A DNA stretch of 60,698 bases from assembly GCA_900545865.1 (NCBI GenBank), contig URAN01000012.1, positions 1-60,698 on the forward strand, written 5' to 3'. The stretch comes from an uncultured Eubacteriales bacterium (lineage in GTDB: Bacteria > Bacillota > Clostridia > Monoglobales > Monoglobaceae). Of the stretch, positions 1-10,400 are shown in pieces; the first letter of the stretch is position 1, and each line of letters opens with the position of its first letter. The notes under the pieces are model-generated. The model was given only the letters and a program-made list of their open reading frames with translations. It was not told where the DNA came from and made no database searches. Made by a program: the position numbers and the translations under genes.

Positions 1-2
1 AG

Positions 3-890
3 TCCCTCAGAAAGACTAAAAGCGATTCTATTGATTGCATGATGATTGCTCACTACTTAATGACGGTAGAGTACAAGCCCTATCCGACATTATTATATCA
101 CACTGAGAAGCTAAAGTCACTAACAAGATTTAGAGATTCTCTTATCAGGCTCAGAAGCCGACAACTTGTTGAACTCACAAATATTTTAGATAAGGTGTTT
201 CCTGAGTTTAAACCTTTCTTCGGCGGCAAGTTTTCTGTTACCTCGTTGTACATACTTTCTAACTATTCATCGCCCGAAAAGATTTCTAATATGAATTCTA
301 AATCTTATGAGACTCTTAGAAAGTTATCTCGCGGCAGATTTTCAACAGTTGATTTTGCTAAGCTCAAGCAGCTTGCCAAAAACACTGTGGGAAATACCGA
401 GGATTATTTATTACAAGAAATGCAGATTGTATTGGAGCTTTACAAGCAGTTGGATTCAAAGATTGATGAAACAGAAGCCTCAATCAAAGAATGTGTTTCT
501 GCAATGAATCCACCTATGCTTACCGTTCCCGGTATCGGCGTTGAATCTACTGCCATAATTCTTGCTGAATTTGGTGATTTCTCCAAATTCAAAAATGCAT
601 CTCAAATGCTTTCGTTTGCCGGATTGGAGCCCGGATATTTCCAATCGGGAACATCTGAAACAACCGGCAAAATGGTTAAGCATGGCTCATCATATTTGCG
701 TTATGCACTTATGAATTGCGCTCAGACAGTTGTAACTTATGAACCGACATTTGCAATGTTTTATGCCAAGAAACGAGCAGAGGGCAAGCCTCATCGTGTA
801 GCTTTGTCTCATGTTGTTAAAAAGCTATTGCGTGTTATCTACACACTTCACACTAAAAACATTGTATATGATGCGGATTTCGTAAGATAG
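3..890 (+). CDS. IS110-family transposase (recombinase), 5' end outside the window
   Basis: The frame is open from base 3, so the gene begins left of the window and only its last 295 codons are seen; the first in-frame ATG at 39 is internal. The residues just before it (RKTKSDSID) match the last acidic part of the DEDD RuvC-like domain of IS110 recombinases. The C-terminal half carries the transposase_20 (IS116/IS110/IS902) region: VPGIGVESTAIILAEFGD, then SFAGLEPG and KHGSSYLRYAL, which holds the expected serine of the Tnp domain. IS110 enzymes move circular elements using a bridge RNA encoded in a non-coding end of the element. No inverted repeats are expected for this family, so the element's right boundary cannot be fixed by eye. 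The 3' end looks intact, with a TAG stop. Confidence 0.9.
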   Translation, partial: SLRKTKSDSIDCMMIAHYLMTVEYKPYPTLLYHTEKLKSLTRFRDSLIRLRSRQLVELTNILDKVFPEFKPFFGGKFSVTSLYILSNYSSPEKISNMNSKSYETLRKLSRGRFSTVDFAKLKQLAKNTVGNTEDYLLQEMQIVLELYKQLDSKIDETEASIKECVSAMNPPMLTVPGIGVESTAIILAEFGDFSKFKNASQMLSFAGLEPGYFQSGTSETTGKMVKHGSSYLRYALMNCAQTVVTYEPTFAMFYAKKRAEGKPHRVALSHVVKKLLRVIYTLHTKNIVYDADFVR

Positions 891-1238
891 CTATTATACC
901 AAATATTTTAAAAGTCCTTGCAATACAGGGCTTGTTTGCCATGCACTTTTTTAGTTTATTAAATTTTTTGAAAAAATTTTCAAAAAACTCTTGACTTTTA
1001 ATAGTTAGTCACCTCTAAAAAATTATTTAACTTTTCGTAAAATCTGCAAAAATTACTTTTTATTAATTATACCATATATGGACATCTGTGTCAAGCGCAA
1101 AATGTCAATTTATATAATTATTTGCGCTAATCGGTCGAAAAAATGTGTAGAATTTTAACAAGGTTTTTTTGTATAATATATACATATCTATCTCATTTAT
1201 ATGTTGAGAAAATCCGAATTATACCTCGCGGACGAAAA
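891..1238. other. Non-coding stretch after the IS110 recombinase
   Basis: No credible gene is present. The stretch is AT-rich. It holds a short imperfect hairpin at 912-933 (AAGTCCT / AGGGCTT with one G-U pair) just after the recombinase stop, then long A/T runs. The right end of the IS110 element must lie somewhere here. In some IS110-group members the non-coding end encodes the bridge RNA, so this region is one place to look, but I see no decisive guide loops. Confidence 0.4.
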
Positions 1239-1270
1239 GACCGAAACTCGGCATAAGCCGAATTTCGGTC
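1235..1270 (-). terminator. Intrinsic terminator of the giant SLH-protein gene
   Basis: The two 14-nt arms at 1239-1252 and 1257-1270 (GACCGAAACTCGGC and GCCGAATTTCGGTC) pair with one mismatch around the 4-nt loop ATAA. On the minus strand the hairpin is followed by TTTT at 1238-1235. It lies 28 bp past the stop of the 2023-residue SLH protein gene and is correctly oriented to end that transcript. Confidence 0.75.
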
Positions 1271-1298
1271 CTCTCAATACTATAGCTAAAAGGGGTAA

Positions 1299-4200
1299 TT
1301 ATTTCAAATTTTCGGCTATTCTTTGGAATACCGCCGCCGTTTCGGCTCTGGTCGAGTTTTTCTGCGGCGCGAACGTTCCGTCCGCATTGCCGAGCAGTAT
1401 CTTGTGATACGAAAGCCAATTTACCGCATCTTTTGCATAATCGGATATGCTGTCGCTGTCGGTATATTCAGCTGTTTCCGCCGCATAAATACTGCGTCCT
1501 TTATACCTTGCGTATCTGTATACGATTGCCGCCATCTGTTCGCGCGTTATCTTTGCGTTCGGCTCAAAGGTTGTTTCGGTTGTTCCGTTGACGATCTTAT
1601 TTTCCTGCGCCCACGCAACCGCGTCCGCATAATACTCGCCGCCGTCAACATCGTCAAAGTTCACCGTTCCGACACGGGGTGTACCCTCCATTCGGTGCAG
1701 AACGGTCACGAACATTGCACGCGTAACATCCGTTTCGGGTTCGAACAAGTCCGCCTCTGTTCCCTTCATCAGACCCTTTTCATATGCATACATCACATAG
1801 TCATAGAACCAATCACTCTCGGATACATCTCTGAACGGATTTGCCGTTTTCTTTATCGTGGTGTTATCGCCCGATGATGCCGAAGTGTTCTTGCCGGGTG
1901 TCGGACTCGGGTTTGGCTTATCGTGGTCTGACGGGTCGGGTGTCGGAATAACCGGGTCATCACCGCTTGTTCCGCCGATAACGGCGTATGCACTCTCACC
2001 GTCAAACGTCGCCGCAATATAACCGTTTACATCTTTATCGGATGTAAGCGTGTTATTTTCGTCTATTGCCGCTGAACCGTCCACCGTCATAACATTCCAG
2101 TTTATGCGATTTGCCGTTGCGCTGTCACTGTTCACCGTTATTTTTTTGTTGTCCGCCGTCTTTACGGCAAGCGATAACTCACCCGTTGCCCCTGCCGCAA
2201 TCGATTTTCCGCTGTATTCGTCACCGTTAAGGCAAATAACGGTACGGCTGTCGGGATTCGATATTTCTTTGTTCGTAAGGGTGAGTATAAACGGCTCGCT
2301 TTGATTTCCAATTGCGTCCGCCGCATAAACGATTATATTGTTATATGCCAAAGACGGGTCCGCCGCAATCGTCTTTTCAAACTCTCCGCTCTCGCCGACC
2401 GTTACCTTTTGCGGCTCTGCGCCATCAGCACAAACATACACGTCCGCATCTGCATCGCTGATACCCTTGACGGTAATTTCGTTTTCGAAAAATCCGCCGT
2501 TGTTCGGGCTGCTTATCTGCAATCTCGGCGGCAGAGTATCAACCGCAAAGAGATATTGCTGTATTGCGCTGTCGCCCGCACTTGTTTCACCCTTGAACGT
2601 GATTGTATGAGTTCCGTCCTCAATGCCGCTGAGGTTAATAGTTTGCCCCGATGAGATTCTTCCGCTTTGTATGCCGCCGTCGAGTGTCCATTCGCCGCTG
2701 ACCGCAATATCCGATGATACGGATATTGCCGCATCGACCGTTTTAACCGTATCAACATCGTTGATTTTCACCGCGTTTTGCGCCTTTAACTCAACCGCTG
2801 CTTTTTGAGGCTCGGGCATCGTGAGCGGCGTGCTCAATGTCTCTGCCGACTCAACGCGAACGCCATTCACCGTCTTATATCCTTTAAGTCCCACCGTATA
2901 TTTTTTGCCTGCCGAAAGTCCCGTTTCCTCTTTCTCGGTTGTGCATTCACCGAGCTGTTCCTCCGTCAGATTGATAGGATTAATCTCTTTGCCGTTTTTG
3001 TCCCTTGTGACGGTTTTGGAATAACGTCCGCCCGTTGTGATTACGCTCTTTTCGACATCCGAAACATCTATATTCGAAAATACGGTCGGAATATTCTTGC
3101 CGCTGTTGTCAACCTCATAGACATTCACTGTATAACCGTCATAAACCGTTGAATCGAATCCGCTCAAATCAATGGTATAATCACCGCCCGTCTTTGCGCT
3201 GAATTTCGGCGCGGACGGCTGATTCACATTCTCATAAGTGAGTTTTTGAGCCGCATCAACAATCGGGTTTGAGCTTTCGTCTTTGGTTGTTCCCACAACA
3301 CGGATTGTGTATTCGCCGCTCGGCATATTTTCGGGAATGTTTATCACCGCCGACTTTTTGCTTATATCGGCATAGCTCTCTGCCTCTGCGAGCGAATACG
3401 TCTTTCCGTCCGCCGAAACCGCATAAACCGCAACGCCGCTAAATTTGTCAAATCCCGTACCGTCCCAACCTACCGTCTTTGTGTTAGCGTCAAATTCGGC
3501 TTTTGTGATTGAAGGAAGCTTTGCCATAGCATATAACGTCACGCTTGACGAAACAGGCGTTTTCAAAGTCAGGTCTTTGTTAAAGTTCGCCGCATCCGTT
3601 ACGCTTATCGTCACCGTTGCCTTTTTGGAAGATTCATTCCACGAAAGCAGGGTGTTTGCGTTCGCATTCAAGGCATCATCGGCAGGTTTTGACGTATCTG
3701 TCATAATAAGATTATATCCGCCGATTGTGATATTCCTTGCATAATTTTGAGCTATCTGTTTGCTCGGTGCGGAATATGTCACCGTGACAACACCGTTTTC
3801 GTCACTGTACGAACCGAGATTGATTATATGCGTCTTTTTGTCCGTCAGAGACTTTATGCTTGCCTTGGTTTGTACATCCGAAAGCTTGATATTATCGGTT
3901 GATGCAAGCGTGCGAATCCTGTTATTCAGCTTCATATAAAGAGTACGGTTGTTTTCGGTATCTTTATATACCGGAACATCGAGCGAATTTAACTCGATTG
4001 TCGGTTCGGGCGTATCATACTTTCCGAAAGCAAAGTCAACATCGCCGCCCCAGTAATACGTTATTCCGGCATCAAGCTTTATAACGTGCAGAGCGCCCCA
4101 TATTTTTTCCGCATTTACGCCGAGTTCCGCCGAGCCTATCTCCGTTCCGCCGAAAAGCGGAATCTTGTCGGGAATCGAAATACTCGCCGATGCAAAGCCT

Positions 4201-7200
4201 TCCCAGAAATATTTGTTTGTCAGCTTATTCTTTTCCACTATAATGCTGCCCTGTCCCTCGATTATATCAAGAATATCAAGGACAATCTTTGCTGCAAATT
4301 TCAATTCGGGATACCATTGGCACTCAACCCCGGCATAATCTATCAAGTCGATACCTGCGACCTCTACACCCGACAGAGCAATGCTCAGCGCACGCGGACT
4401 TATACTTACGTCACCCCTCGCCGACAAGACATCAAAGAGTGCGAATTGTCCGCTCAGCAACAGAGTTATCGGCGGCACGGATGAACTCGGATAGATTGTT
4501 TCGTATAGGTTATCAATACCTCCACCCGCGCCTTTTATCCAGAATATTCCGAATCCGTCAACGTTTATACCGGGCGTAAATCCGCCGGCGTAAAAATAGA
4601 GTTTATCCGGAATCGGTATTCCGTTATGGCTGCGCAGGCGAAGTGCCGCCTCCATTTCAAAGGCAAGCATATCCGCCGTACCCTCAACCCCGATTGTGTA
4701 TTCTTTGTCCATAACTTTAAGGCTGAGCGTACCCTCGATACTCGGCAAGCCGTCAGCATATGACGGAAGTTCAACCTCAACCGAGGTATTAAAGCCTATA
4801 AATCCGCCGCCGAATAAAATATCGTGGATATAAAGGCTCAGACTTCCTCTGTCGGCTTCTTCCCACGCCTCTTGGTCATTCGCATAGCGTTCCTGTACAT
4901 CTCTGAGCTGTTCGGGCGTATAATTGCTCTTGGCAATTTTAAGCTGAACCGCCTCCATTGTCGATGTTTCTCTCTCGCTCCACTTAAAGTTTGACGGAAT
5001 AAGAAAGTCCGGCGACAGCTGTGCGCCAAACGCGATTATACGTCTTTTCGGGGTTCTCGGCGTAACCTCGCCGTCCTCGAGAGCCATCTGACCGAACTGA
5101 CAATACCGAAATTCCATAATCATTCCGGCTATCGTCTGTGCCGTGCTTGCCGCACCCGGCCACATAAGCATAATTCCGTTTGTGTTCGCAACGCTGTTTT
5201 CGACATCCCCTGTCTGTTCACCCTCGTTAGTGTATTGCAAAAGTGTTGATTCCGAACCGTTCTCAAATGATGAAATCGCACATACGCCGCTCCACACCTT
5301 TGTACGTGCGCCCGTTGTATAGACCTCGCCGTCAATATCGATATTTATAACCTGGTCATCGGCATCGGGATTCTCGACCGAAACCGTAACCGTACCTTTT
5401 TCTATATCAAGACAGTTGCTTATATTAATGGTATTTTTCGCCTTGCGGTCAACCGTTTCGAGCGATACCGCCTCTGCCTCAACAAGTTTGCCGTTCTCGT
5501 ATTTAAGAGAGAAATCTCCTCTGAGTTCCAAAAGTGCGATGTTTTGTGCGTCGGGGCGTTTTTGGCTGTACTCATTCTCATCCTTGTATGCCATAAGAGC
5601 ATACTTGTTATTGCCTGCTTTTTCAACGGTAACGATTCCGTATGAGCCGCCGCGGTACGAAACATCGTCACTGACATTAAACTTTAACGACTCTGATGTT
5701 ATATCCTTTTTCGCCGCGTCTTTCATATCAAACACAATCTGATATGTACCGACATTCATATCAAAATCCAATATCACATCCGCCGTGTTCTTATCGGTAT
5801 CGAGGATAAAGTTTTCGGAACTTACCACCTTATCGGGACTTCCGTCAAGTGCCTTTATCTTGATGTCATAATCCGACTTGTTTTTAAGCAGATTAAAGTT
5901 CTGACCCGCAAGATAGATATGACGTGTTCCGCTTGTGTATATAATCTCGGGCGCAAGGCTCAAAAATGATATTCTGTCGCCTGTTGCACCGGGGCAAAGC
6001 AGATATGTGCTGCGCGTTCCTATCTGCTTTTCCGACAACAGCTTTCCGTCCGTGCCGTCAACGTCAAAACATCTTATCTCTATCTTGCGATAATCCGTAA
6101 CGTTGAGCGGTTCGGCGTTCATCTTAAACGTGACCTGTCTTTCCTCGCCCGAGTTCATACTCATTATCTCAACCCTGTACGGATTTGAATATGACGCCGT
6201 TGTTTCAAGCTCGCCCGATAAGCCGTAAGGCGTAATCCCCTCTTGGGGATATACGGCAACGGCAATCTGTTTAAGCTCGGTATTCGAAAGGTTCTTTATT
6301 TGAGCCGAAAGGCTGAAATCGCCGTCCACTCCGCCGCTTATCTGTGAGAGGTATGCGTCCTTTGTATTATTGAGCTGCATCGCACCGAGCTGTGACGAAA
6401 AGTTAATCGAAATCTTATCGGCATTGTTGACCGTTGCATTCGAGTATACGCCATAGTTTGTCGCGATAACGCTTGCGTCACCGTTCGCCGCAGCCGCACC
6501 CATATCAAAATAGAGTGCGTATGCGCTGTCGGCGGTCAGATACTTTTCGTTATACGGATTCGTAAACGAAAGCGATTCATCGGGTGTAAAATCAAATACC
6601 GTTGCCGCAAGGTTGTTCCAGTGTCCGAAAGCCAAGCTGTACGGCTTTACGATTTTGTCATTCACCGATGCGTTGACCGTATAAGCGGTAACGGTCGGCG
6701 ATTTCGGGTCGTCATACCCGAAAAAAGCATTGTTATACGCCGTGCCGTCCGCATTGTCAATCAGGGCTTCGTTTTGAACCTGTGTATAACTTCCATCCGC
6801 TTGGGTAAGCTCATAAACGGCAAAATCCTGATACCCGAGTGCCGAGTCGAGCATTATTCTCGCCTTTATGTTCTCGGCGGCTCTGTTGTCGGTGCTTTTG
6901 ACCGAGTACGAAATCCGCACCATTCCGTGCATCTCGGATTTTGTGTTTTCAAGTGTTGTAATCTGTGTAAATTCCAAACCGTCAACGCTCCACTTTGCCT
7001 CGATGCTGTCGGAATTCTTTGTCAGGGTCACGCCCGTGCTTTTCGTACCCAAAAATCCGTAATCACGGCCGAAAATATAATCGTTTACATTGCCGTCTCT
7101 CGTTACACGAAAAGTCGTATATGATGTATCAAAGTCATCGGACGGATATAACAAGAACTTGTTATTATCCGCCTTGTTCAGCTTATCGCCCTCAACGGTG

Positions 7201-7370
7201 TCAATCAAAAATCCGCCGTTCTTTTTCGAAACCTTGACGGATATATAGCCGTCGCTCAATTCCTCATACCCGACCGCGTTCGCCGTATCGGCGAATACCT
7301 GCATCGGCAGGGCGCAAAACAGAACCGTCAAAGCCAAAGCAAATGAAATTATCTTATAAAATTTTTGCAC
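1299..7370 (-). CDS. Giant secreted SLH-anchored surface protein (2023 aa), function unknown
   Basis: An N-terminal signal peptide (hydrophobic core about residues 8-22, cleavage near VFADTANA) sends it across the membrane. The rest is beta-rich: an N-terminal region of about 600 residues, a central stretch (about 870-1130) with many alternating hydrophobic/glycine segments, then Ig/FN3-like repeats, a Pro/Ser-rich linker (about 1805-1850) and three C-terminal SLH repeats (about 1850-2023). Two of the SLH repeats carry TRA-type motifs (TRAMF, TRAET) and one carries TREQM. SLH repeats bind secondary cell-wall polymer, so this is the wall-anchored partner of the 2381-residue protein encoded just upstream. 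The gap of 43 bp and same strand indicate co-transcription, and a terminator follows the stop. No catalytic motif was recognised. Possible roles are substrate capture, scaffold or S-layer-associated adhesion. Confidence 0.85.
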   Translation of the reverse strand: MQKFYKIISFALALTVLFCALPMQVFADTANAVGYEELSDGYISVKVSKKNGGFLIDTVEGDKLNKADNNKFLLYPSDDFDTSYTTFRVTRDGNVNDYIFGRDYGFLGTKSTGVTLTKNSDSIEAKWSVDGLEFTQITTLENTKSEMHGMVRISYSVKSTDNRAAENIKARIMLDSALGYQDFAVYELTQADGSYTQVQNEALIDNADGTAYNNAFFGYDDPKSPTVTAYTVNASVNDKIVKPYSLAFGHWNNLAATVFDFTPDESLSFTNPYNEKYLTADSAYALYFDMGAAAANGDASVIATNYGVYSNATVNNADKISINFSSQLGAMQLNNTKDAYLSQISGGVDGDFSLSAQIKNLSNTELKQIAVAVYPQEGITPYGLSGELETTASYSNPYRVEIMSMNSGEERQVTFKMNAEPLNVTDYRKIEIRCFDVDGTDGKLLSEKQIGTRSTYLLCPGATGDRISFLSLAPEIIYTSGTRHIYLAGQNFNLLKNKSDYDIKIKALDGSPDKVVSSENFILDTDKNTADVILDFDMNVGTYQIVFDMKDAAKKDITSESLKFNVSDDVSYRGGSYGIVTVEKAGNNKYALMAYKDENEYSQKRPDAQNIALLELRGDFSLKYENGKLVEAEAVSLETVDRKAKNTINISNCLDIEKGTVTVSVENPDADDQVINIDIDGEVYTTGARTKVWSGVCAISSFENGSESTLLQYTNEGEQTGDVENSVANTNGIMLMWPGAASTAQTIAGMIMEFRYCQFGQMALEDGEVTPRTPKRRIIAFGAQLSPDFLIPSNFKWSERETSTMEAVQLKIAKSNYTPEQLRDVQERYANDQEAWEEADRGSLSLYIHDILFGGGFIGFNTSVEVELPSYADGLPSIEGTLSLKVMDKEYTIGVEGTADMLAFEMEAALRLRSHNGIPIPDKLYFYAGGFTPGINVDGFGIFWIKGAGGGIDNLYETIYPSSSVPPITLLLSGQFALFDVLSARGDVSISPRALSIALSGVEVAGIDLIDYAGVECQWYPELKFAAKIVLDILDIIEGQGSIIVEKNKLTNKYFWEGFASASISIPDKIPLFGGTEIGSAELGVNAEKIWGALHVIKLDAGITYYWGGDVDFAFGKYDTPEPTIELNSLDVPVYKDTENNRTLYMKLNNRIRTLASTDNIKLSDVQTKASIKSLTDKKTHIINLGSYSDENGVVTVTYSAPSKQIAQNYARNITIGGYNLIMTDTSKPADDALNANANTLLSWNESSKKATVTISVTDAANFNKDLTLKTPVSSSVTLYAMAKLPSITKAEFDANTKTVGWDGTGFDKFSGVAVYAVSADGKTYSLAEAESYADISKKSAVINIPENMPSGEYTIRVVGTTKDESSNPIVDAAQKLTYENVNQPSAPKFSAKTGGDYTIDLSGFDSTVYDGYTVNVYEVDNSGKNIPTVFSNIDVSDVEKSVITTGGRYSKTVTRDKNGKEINPINLTEEQLGECTTEKEETGLSAGKKYTVGLKGYKTVNGVRVESAETLSTPLTMPEPQKAAVELKAQNAVKINDVDTVKTVDAAISVSSDIAVSGEWTLDGGIQSGRISSGQTINLSGIEDGTHTITFKGETSAGDSAIQQYLFAVDTLPPRLQISSPNNGGFFENEITVKGISDADADVYVCADGAEPQKVTVGESGEFEKTIAADPSLAYNNIIVYAADAIGNQSEPFILTLTNKEISNPDSRTVICLNGDEYSGKSIAAGATGELSLAVKTADNKKITVNSDSATANRINWNVMTVDGSAAIDENNTLTSDKDVNGYIAATFDGESAYAVIGGTSGDDPVIPTPDPSDHDKPNPSPTPGKNTSASSGDNTTIKKTANPFRDVSESDWFYDYVMYAYEKGLMKGTEADLFEPETDVTRAMFVTVLHRMEGTPRVGTVNFDDVDGGEYYADAVAWAQENKIVNGTTETTFEPNAKITREQMAAIVYRYARYKGRSIYAAETAEYTDSDSISDYAKDAVNWLSYHKILLGNADGTFAPQKNSTRAETAAVFQRIAENLK

Positions 7371-7413
7371 TTAAAATTCCTCCTTTTTATCTGTCATCTT
7401 TTAAATTCAAATC

Positions 7414-10400
7414 TTATTCGCCGTCTTTAACATAAAGCACAAACCTGTATGCGTCCTGTCCCTGGGTTCTTACAAGGAAGGTATAATATCCTGCCTTTTT
7501 CGGAACAAACTCAATCGGGTTGCTGTCCGATTTATCTTTTGCCAACGCCGTGCTTCCTATCTTCATTTGACCTGCGGTTTTGATTCCGTTTTTCATATAA
7601 ACGCTGTACGGTTCGCCGCCCGAGTTTACGACTATGCTCTGTGCCGCATTATCGCAAATCTTAACCATCTCTCTGAATATTCCGTCACCGTTCACTCTTA
7701 TTCTAAGCTCGGTATCGCGGAAGAAATGGATATATCCGTATTTTTCGGAAATATTTCCGCTCCCGTCCGCCGCGATGTATTTAACGCCGATTGTCGATGC
7801 CGCCTGTGGCTTTGTATAAACCGCGTCAACCGCAATTTTATCCGCCGCCGTTATATTATCCGATACAACCGCATTATCTTTAAGCGCGGCTTTTATCTCA
7901 TCATCGGTCAAGGCAAATGATATGTCTATTGTGTTCTTTTTAAGCCTTATCATCGGCGCAATCTTATCGAGCAGCGCAATCTGGCTGAAGTGATAATACC
8001 GCGTGTTACCGTAATTGTCAACCGCCGCGATTCCGGGGGTAAGACCTGCGTTGTCCTCGGTTATCGACAGAGCCGTCCAACCACTGTCGGATACCGCCGT
8101 TTTTGCGGCGCTTCCTATCCAATTAATCTCGCACGCTCTGTTCGCCTTGACATACACGGTGTCGCCGACCTTGACATTGCCGAGCATTTCGGGTGATGTC
8201 TTTTCTCCCGCTCCGCTTGCGCTGAGGCTGAAACTCAATGTTAACGGATTTGTTACAATACCGCTCACAGTGACGGTTATCTCCGCCACATTACCTGCTT
8301 TGTCGATAAAGTGATAAACATAGCCGCCGTTTGCCGTTGCATAGCGTGTAAATTCACGCCCCTGCACGCCGCCCTCGGTAAATATGACATCTTCATTCGC
8401 CGACAAGGTAATCTTTGCACTCTTTGCCGTTGCGGTCGGTTCAACCTTGGATGTAATCTGCGGCGCAATCTTATCAATATTTTCAACCGCCGGAAGGTTT
8501 ATCTCCGTTTCCGTGCCGTTAATCGCCTTGCATACAAGTGTAAGCTTAGGCGTGTTCTTTGAATATGTCAGAGTTATTTGGTTATCAAATCTGTATATGT
8601 CGGGCGTATCGGTCGGAGCGTCTTTAAGACTTATATCCGTGATAACCTTGTTAAACCTGAGCTGTGCGGTTACATTCTTATTGGTGCTTTCACTGTCCGC
8701 GTTCGCCGACCAGATTATTTCACAATCCGCCTTTTTCTCATCAATCTCGGTTATATCAACCTTGATAGCCGTATTTGTTTCTTTGCCCTTATACTTATAG
8801 GTACAGTTTATGTTCGCCGTACCGTTTTCCTTTGCCGTCAAATACCAGCAACCGCTGTATTCACCCTCGCTCTCTTGATCCATACTTAAGTTAAGGCTGT
8901 TGTCTGTCATCTTAATATCGGTAACGTCGTTGTCTTTTGGAACGAGATAGACTTTAACCTGTCTTCCGTCATTTGAAACAACCTTTTCGACAACAGGCTC
9001 GGGAATGTTTCCTATGCTGTCAATATCAAACTGTATCGCCTTTGCGTTATCATAGCTGTCAACCGCAAAGAGTGTGAATTGAACATTCTTTGTTATGTCA
9101 ACAGCTCTTCCGCTGACGTTTACGCCGTCAATGCTGTCGCCCTGTTCGTTAAACTTGGGCGAATCCGTCACAAGTCCCGACTTTGCGATGAGCTTAACCG
9201 CGCTCTCGTCCGCCGCATATACGTTGAATCTGTATTGTGACGCAAAGCCCATCTTGTCAACAAACGAGCTTGTGTCCTCTGTAACCGTGTATCCGTCGCC
9301 GTAATTCACAAGCGCCGGATTTGTCAGCTCTTTGTCTTGGTCATATAGATTCAGAACAAGTTTTTTATCTTCGGCAACCGAGTTTTTGACCGTATATCCG
9401 AGCATCTGAACACTCGGGGCTGTTGTGTCCTTCCACTCGCCCGGCGCAGGATATTCTATCACCGTAACGGGCAGACTTGCCGTAATATCCGCGCCCTTGT
9501 CACCGTGCTGATTGACATAGCCGCTGAATGTATATTCCGTTTCGCCGCCGGGATAGAATGTATGCGAAAGACCTTCGCCCGTCACCGCGTCTTTGAGCGT
9601 TGAGCCGTTTTTATCAATCACCGTTGCGGTTACGCTCTCGTACACACAATTTCCGTCAACTATATCATTTTCGGAATAATCCCACTTGATTTCAGGGTCA
9701 ATCGGCTTTATCTCGTTGTTGCCGATATACATTGTACGCTCATGCTCGCCGGAACTGTCCGTCCACTTCATTATAAGGTCGGTCGGCTGTGAAACAACCG
9801 CCGTTACGCTGTTTGTTCCGCTGCCTGTTATTTCGGCAAAGCTGTTGCCCTCTTTTTCGGTAAGGGTAACATTATTTTCATAAGCGACATTGACCGTCAC
9901 CTTATCCCTCGTCTTATAAATCGGCGAAACATCGACCTGAGGGCCGCTTCCCCAAACATTCACATCAACGGGAATCGTATAATCGACACCGAACGCATCG
10001 GTTACTTCTATATTATATGTTCCGTCCGAGAATATCGGATAATATCTCGGGTTGCCGACCGTATAGTCGTCATCACCCTTAATCTTTACAAAGGAGTTAA
10101 AGTCTATTCTCGTACCTCTGTTATAATTATCATCCCACATTCTGTATTCGGGCTTGGAATAAGTAATCGGACTAAGCCCCGTTGTCGGGTCAGTCGGGTT
10201 CACCTCATATGTTTCGGTTCGTTTATCGCCGTGGATTCCCACACGGTTGACAGTCAGCTTTGTGATGAAATTTTCGCCGTTTTTGTCCGCGTCCCACGGT
10301 TTGGCAAAGTCAAGTTTTAATTTTCCATCATCACTTATCATCGCGCCGTCATATCCGTATTCGTTCGGCAGTTCCGAACCGATAAGAGGTATTTCCTCTC

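Noticed and set aside
1130..1200. TATAAT near 1174 as a plus-strand promoter
   Set aside because: No -35 at suitable spacing and no plus-strand gene downstream.
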